Shown here: positions 59,101 to 64,000 of the stretch, piece by piece
How positions within the stretch are numbered: the first letter of the stretch is position 1
Layout: every line of letters begins with the position of its first letter
Assembly (NCBI GenBank): GCA_945859605.1
Contig: OX243820.1
Coordinates: forward strand, 22,920,450 to 22,984,449
Length of the DNA stretch: 64,000 nt
Reading direction: 5' to 3'
Source: Lumbricus rubellus
Taxonomy: Eukaryota; Annelida; Clitellata; Crassiclitellata; Lumbricidae
Position numbers and translations under genes: made by a program
Notes under the pieces: model-generated
Told to the model about the DNA's origin: nothing
The model's database searches: none
Seen by the model: the letters and a program-made list of their open reading frames with translations, nothing else

Positions 59101-62100
59101 CACAACTATACTTGACATTGAGATGACTATTTAAAAGTCTTAGAATGGTTTTAAAAGGCATCCAAACTAGAATTGCATCATGGCCGTGCCATTCTACTCA
59201 CAGCTAGGTTGTTCTGTGCTGCATAATGCAACGGTGTGGCACCATTTGCATCCGAGCTTGCGTAGTCTGCCTTGCTATCCAGCAGCAGGGCGACAATCTG
59301 TGTATGCCCTACAAAAAATCACATGCAGCCATGAAAATAGCGAACAGCTGGTTACAACAACAACATGGCTACAAGGAAACATGCTGCCATGACGATCAGC
59401 CTTCCACTCCCTTGGGGGACGGGGGGGGGGGCGTTTGCAAAATGAGAAGTAGGACAGGCTGACATACAGCTAATTTTGATGCCTGTTAAACTTGCTATTA
59501 TCTGCTACTACTATATCATGTACCGGTAATTTTAGGCTTACTTGTCAGTTTGAAATAATTAACTTGTAATTAATATTATTACATTTGTACAGTATATACT
59601 CCAATTCCACCAGCAAAAACCATCTTTTAGAACATCTATTTCAACAGACCAGCAAAAACCATCTTTTAGAACATCTATTTCAACACCTATGAAAAATTAT
59701 AATCCGGTTTTGCTATCACATATGAATTTACTTTTTACAAACTCCACAAACACACTCGAGTAGATTAGAAATGGACCAACCGTAAACAGCAGCCCAGTGC
59801 AGAGGTGTACGAAACATGTTATCTAAAGCAGATACATTGCAACTCTCCACAGATATCTGAAACAACAGACAGCAACCGAACAAATAATTCAACAAACAAA
59901 ACATGCATCAAGAATAAAAGTATGATACGTACACTCTTAAATGCATACCATTAGTTGAGAGCACTTAAAGTACGAGATGTTAAAATCAAAGTAACATCAG
60001 TTGAGTATAGAGAGACAAAGTTAGCGCAATTGTCAGCTTCCAGGCTTAGCAAATTGGTGGAGAATTCCTCTGATCAAAGTTGCAGAAAGGCACAGCTGTC
60101 GTAATTTGCAAGTAATTGGGCAGGAACTTGACAAAAAGCACTTGAACAAATGGCTGAACAATACCAGGATAACGATCCATACAGCATTCTGATGATGTGA
60201 ATTTGCTGTGTCAAAATGAAACAACTAAGTACTACAGCCTCTTTTGAGTCTAGTCATTCATGGCTCAAGACACTTTTAGTGGTACACTTCTCCGAGTGCA
60301 GTCATGTCCCAAACACACCACCCCACCATTCTGTCCTCAGTTTGCCACCAAGCAGCGCAGAGTTTAAGCTTCCATAATAAAAGATGTTTCTCTACAACCT
60401 TGAACCAACCAGGTTCAACTCGTTCAACTCTGACCATTCAAATACTAATACAACATTCAAAGAGCAAACTACCTCAATAGAAGGGCAATTTACAAAAGCC
60501 TCAAAAACACAAAATAGTCCATATTGATTAAGTGCCTCAAAAACTTTAAAATCATCACAAACAACATGCAGACAGGTTCTTACAAGTGCTTTCACTACGT
60601 CAACATTTCCATCTGCAACGGCCAAATGAAGAGCAGTGCAGCCATCGTAGTCCTGCCAGTTGATCACACTCGGAGTTGTTTCCTACAAAACAACGATGAC
60701 AAAGCAGTGAGACAACTCAGGAAGAACAAAAGAATAAAACAAATGGCTGAACACAACAGTAGAAAGATTAAAACTCAATGCTTCAGACACCGAAATGGTG
60801 TATGTTCAAACAGTAACACAGTTGGAGCAACTTGACTTAATGGGTATAAATGGCGAATAGAAACTGTAGCACTGTATCTAAAACAATTACTTAGCTAAGA
60901 TAAAATACAAGACTTTAATTTTAATGTGAACTACTTCTGCAATATACGCGATTATAATTTTAAGTTGAGCTACTTCAGAAATATCTGACTTCCTGAGATT
61001 ACTGATTCTTTTACAGGTCTGAAAGGCAAACATGGCAATGGCAGACCAGCTTTAACTACTGCAGTATGGTTCACAAGCAAACTAAACAGAAGATAAGCAT
61101 AGGATATGGGCAACATCAGTAGCAGGTACATACCAGAATTAACTGAACACAGTTGACGGCCTGAGGGTCACGGCAGCTGGCAGCCCAGTGTAGAGGAGTC
61201 TTACCCTCGACATCTGGTATACCAATATTCGATCCTTGTTTGATCAACATTCTCACTTGATCAAGATTGCCATAAGAGGCGGCCAGATGAAGGGCTGTCC
61301 TCTGTAAATCAACAGCAGCATAAAAACACACTTTAAACTGTTAAATGAACACATGACCATGACGAGCAGATGTACAGTTAGAGCACAGTTAGTTAGACTT
61401 AGTTAGAGTAATAGATTATAAGCAAATGTCAGAATCAGTTCGGTGCCACTAAAATCCCGTCAGCTCCAATGAAATAACAAGCTTTCAGTACTTCTACAGG
61501 GTGTCTGATCTACCAGCCATCAACCAAAGGTACACCAAAATAAATGGCTGAACAATACCAGGATTCACGTATTAGCTATGGCGTAGGAATATGCTCGGTG
61601 CCTTGAAGCCGGAAGGTTGCTGGTTATAATCCACCTCAAGCCGAAGCGTAGGAACATGAGCAAGTCCTTCACTTGCAATTGCTCAAATGCTTCGGCACAA
61701 AACTCCGATTCAGTTTCTGCACTACAGTCGAGAGTGCCTTTGAGCAGTAATCTTGAAGGGGTGCAGCCCGGTGCTATAACAAGTGTTTATACATACAGAC
61801 ATACATCTTCTCACAGCAAAGTTCATTACATAGACAAGCACAGTACTTACTAACTACTTAGCCAAGCAAAATGTTCGTCGCAAAATAGAGTCAATGGTTT
61901 TAAATCCTACCTTGTTGCTATCTTGGTCATCTACGGCTCCTGGCTGAAGCTGCTTCATAAGCAATGCAAGGCACTTGGCTGACGGGTGTTGCGTACATAA
62001 ATGCATCGCCGTCTTTCCTTCGTTATCTTTCTCGTTCCAATTAGCACCTTTGTTTAGCAGAAATTTGAGAAATGTGAAATTGCCCTGCATACACAAAAAT

Positions 62101-63977
62101 AACAGAATCAGTTTATGTGAACGAATAACATTGATCATTAAGAGAAAAATCCATTGAAAGAATTTAGTATTCGGTCTCTGTGATAAGTAAGTTGCTGTCC
62201 CTCTAAGCATTTGCCACAAAATCTCATGCTAAACAGGTTTTTTTAAATTAAAACAAATGTCGTACGACAGAGCTACAAATTATAGATTTTCTAGCAAAAA
62301 AGGCCAAGATTCATAATAATCAAATAACTGCAACAGCGTCGATGAAAGTCAAATCAATAATATAATTAATATGAAATCCATATGATATTTTGTGCAACAT
62401 AACTACACTTGTATAATGGTGCACTAGTTCAAACAAAACCAGAATAATGAATGACAATTTAGGTGTGAGATTACAAAAGTGCTATATATAAATGCATGTA
62501 TTCAATACGCTTTCTTCCAGTAACATTACCTTTTGTGCAGCCCAGTGTAGAGCGGTTCTGTTGAGGTCATCTTTCTTGTTGATATTGGCTCCCGCCTTAG
62601 ACAAGATCTCAGCACAATCAAGTCGATCCATAAGAATACAATACATCAGCGGAGTTCTTCCAAACTTATCGCCAACATTCACGTCGACACATTCTGCTGC
62701 TGTTAGACATACAAACAGAAATAAGTTTCTAGATTTACTAAACCTTCTTGAAAGGCTGTTTTCTTCACAATCCTTGTCGAATGCTGTTTTGTCTGTTTCA
62801 TTCTTTAATGTGGGAGTGCTTCTGAGCAGATGACCTTGAAGGGGCACTTCAATATAAATCTCTGTCCAATGAATGAATGAATGAATGAGTATTAATCAAT
62901 AGAAATCACATTAAGCATATTCCTCAGCAGAAAGTTCTTTAATTAATATCAGGACCACTTTTCTGAGCACCTCTCAGTAGTTATTCTGGAGAGCGGCTAT
63001 ATATGTGCTCTGAATAAATAAATGAATGAATGATTGATATAACCCACATTAAAGGTATCAAAGGTAGTGGGGTTGGTATCAAGGCCTCCAGTAAAATAGC
63101 ACTCTGGAATAAACTCTGGTGCAACTCTAATACTTGTATTGTACAATACAGTAATTTACTATCTAAAAGTAAAAATCACACTTGCATAGCCAAGGAGCAT
63201 GCACAGTACACAGCATAGCCTACCATTACACCATTTACAATGCAAATATTAGATACAAAGCAGGTCTATGAAAATTTTAAGGTTTAGACTTACAAGAAAG
63301 CCACTTTGTGAGAGTTGAAAGATCACCGTCAACAGTGGCAGCATGAAGTGGGCTGACTTCCGACACAAAATACTGGTCTGTTATACTCAACGTAAGGTCA
63401 CTTTGGTCAAGCTACAAATATAACATTGTACAAGAAAAACAGAGCCACTGTGCAAGTGCATATCTATGAAATGGTATGTATCCATACATGTGCGTTATTT
63501 GTAAGTTACTTTTCACATATTTTAAGTGCACTGCTGGATACAAGACTACAACTTTGAGACCAAGAAAAGGAAACAGTGAGGTGCCGAGACTGAACCAGAG
63601 GGTTTCAAGATATGAGTTCTAACACTCTGCATACCATTTAGTTTCACTCAACAGAAACTGTCTCTTGACCTTTTTCGGTCGTAAGGCCGTCCATCTGGAA
63701 TGACCTCCAGGCTTCAACAACGCGTTTATTACATCTGATTTGACAAATCAAACTTTGTTTCATAAATCTCTCAAGTTTTTTCCTTTGCCACGGCAGGACT
63801 TAGAGCGCTCCTCAGAAGGTTTATTGAAGGGGCAACGTATACGTCCACTGGATGAATGAGTGAGTGAGTGAATGAATTAATTAATACAAATAAATAAATA
63901 AAATAAAATAAATAAATATTTACTTGTAAGTCTTCGGCGGGTGCGTGACGTTCGGCAAGAGCAGTAACGTTGGTCAT
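53171..63977 (-). CDS. INVS: Inversin, ankyrin-repeat and IQ region (16 exons)
   Basis: Read on the - strand, exons with agreeing phases: 63977-63924 (ATG; MTNVTALAERHAP), 63411-63294, 62699-62530, 62084-61911, 61301-61134, 60682-60584, 59856-59781, 59308-59202, 58421-58256, 57439-57232, 56977-56897, 56205-56109, 55879-55773, 55053-54936, 53978-53887 and, less surely, 53239-53171. They encode about 15 ankyrin repeats, e.g. GRTPLMYC, DDLNRTALHWAAQK, IGIPDVEGKTPLHWAA, INWQDYDGCTALHLAVADGN, MFRTPLHWAA, HTPLLRACEMGHTDV and LDYALMGEHYEV. After these come SIQDIAARKIQ and WFRGYRVKKTFLERKKLLMK (IQ motif) and the basic EQLRKDAAK. This order and these strings match inversin (NPHP2), a ciliary protein of the inversin compartment that steers Wnt/planar polarity and left-right patterning. 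The D-box-containing disordered C-terminus could not be assigned. Confidence 0.92.
53240..53886. other. INVS intron
   Basis: Non-coding, containing a reversed LINE/SINE tail near 53388-53405 (aatttatatagcacctcagg). Confidence 0.45.
54200..54405. repeat. Tandem duplication, ~101-bp unit x2
   Basis: gattaagcccccctt ... gggattgttt occurs at 54200-54300 and again at 54301-54405 with few differences (atcacaaac / tcttgtcacaaat; catgaagattcgc / cttgaagatcagc). It lies in the INVS intron between the IQ exon and the last ankyrin exon. Confidence 0.85.
55600..55765. repeat. CCA/CAC-rich low-complexity tract
   Basis: A purine-poor run of ccacca, caccatcacc and gctgctgctgcc triplets, ending just before the donor of INVS exon 55879-55773. 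Its transcript strand (-) would be (GGT/GTG)n-rich. It could influence splicing, but nothing shows this. Confidence 0.7.
56815..56883. repeat. Short palindromic repeat, MITE-like
   Basis: taaccctttaatgccg (56815-56830) is inverted with one difference at 56868-56883 (cggcatcaaagggtta). The right arm lies immediately next to INVS exon 56977-56897, within 14 bases of its donor. Confidence 0.7.
59593..59685. repeat. Tandem duplication, ~43-bp unit x2
   Basis: ccagcaaaaaccatctttta followed by gaacatctatttcaacag is repeated directly twice in an INVS intron. Confidence 0.85.
61567..61800 (+). repeat. tRNA-derived SINE, second full-length copy
   Basis: The head has tggcgtaggaa (A-box-like) and ggttataatcc (B box, near 61622-61632). 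The body is aattgctcaaatgcttcggc, and the tail is gagagtgcctttgagcagtaatcttgaaggggtgc plus tacatacagacatac. Same family as 5636-5840 but more diverged. It lies in an INVS intron, on the opposite strand to the gene. Confidence 0.72.
62815..62895 (+). repeat. LINE/SINE 3' tail fragment
   Basis: gggagtgcttctgagcagatgaccttgaaggggcacttcaatataa followed by gaatgaatgaatgaatgag. It shares the tail of the SINE family but lacks its head. A similar tail lies near 62965-63030. Confidence 0.6.
63795..63920 (+). repeat. LINE/SINE 3' tail with (AAAT)n end
   Basis: gacttagagcgctcctcagaaggtttattgaaggggcaac followed by gaatgagtgagtgagtgaatg and (aaat)n, ending directly at the donor of INVS exon 1 (63924). The insertion has brought a simple repeat to within a few bases of the 5' splice site. 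Confidence 0.65.
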
Positions 63978-64000
63978 CTGCTCAAGTGGGTGAACACGAC

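Overview
This window is animal nuclear DNA, probably from a marine invertebrate deuterostome. The genes have introns with GT-AG junctions, the flanks are AT-rich, and they carry many DNA transposons, microsatellites and tRNA-derived SINEs. An echinoderm-like origin is my guess from the gene set and from the frequent taggcct-type words; the sequence does not prove it.

Layout: (1) 1-2.7 kb holds the last two exons of a Bax inhibitor-1 (TMBIM6) gene, + strand. (2) 2.7-11.8 kb is non-coding and holds a small hAT-like MITE, SINEs and two DD37D (maT-like) mariner relatives, one of which contains a nested fold-back element. (3) 11.8-12.1 kb is a lone + strand exon of a copper amine oxidase (N2 domain). 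(4) 13.2-16.0 kb is METAP2 on the - strand. A 6.6-kb Mutator-like element (16066-22650) with a 9-bp target duplication and ~87-bp inverted repeats sits 43 bp upstream of its start codon. It carries an open transposase gene and an antisense P-element/THAP relic. (5) 24-50.3 kb is a cluster of four copper-amine-oxidase-like genes (called A, D, B, C in map order, all +). It arose by block duplication of a two-gene unit (A+D to B+C). Four transposons in the B+C block have precise empty sites in the A+D block. (6) 50.5-64 kb is the ankyrin-repeat gene inversin (INVS) on the - strand, from its start codon at 63977 through the IQ motif, with a 1.2-kb hAT element in its 3' region.

Main result: compared with the family as I remember it, the amine-oxidase-like genes have intact reading frames and conserved splice junctions but altered active sites. 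Copies A and B have His where the tyrosine that becomes the TPQ cofactor should be. Copy C keeps that Tyr but has Trp instead of the preceding Asn. All readable copies have Glu where the catalytic-base Asp is expected. Copies A and B also lose one or two copper-binding His, whereas C keeps all three. The encoded proteins end in a hydrophobic tail that looks like a GPI-anchor signal. Only one upstream N2-domain exon is visible for four downstream bodies, so exon sharing or missing 5' exons must be considered.

Limits: all homology calls rest on recognising motifs by eye. Exon boundaries were checked by reading phase across junctions. A 200-N gap (31488-31687) hides part of copy D.
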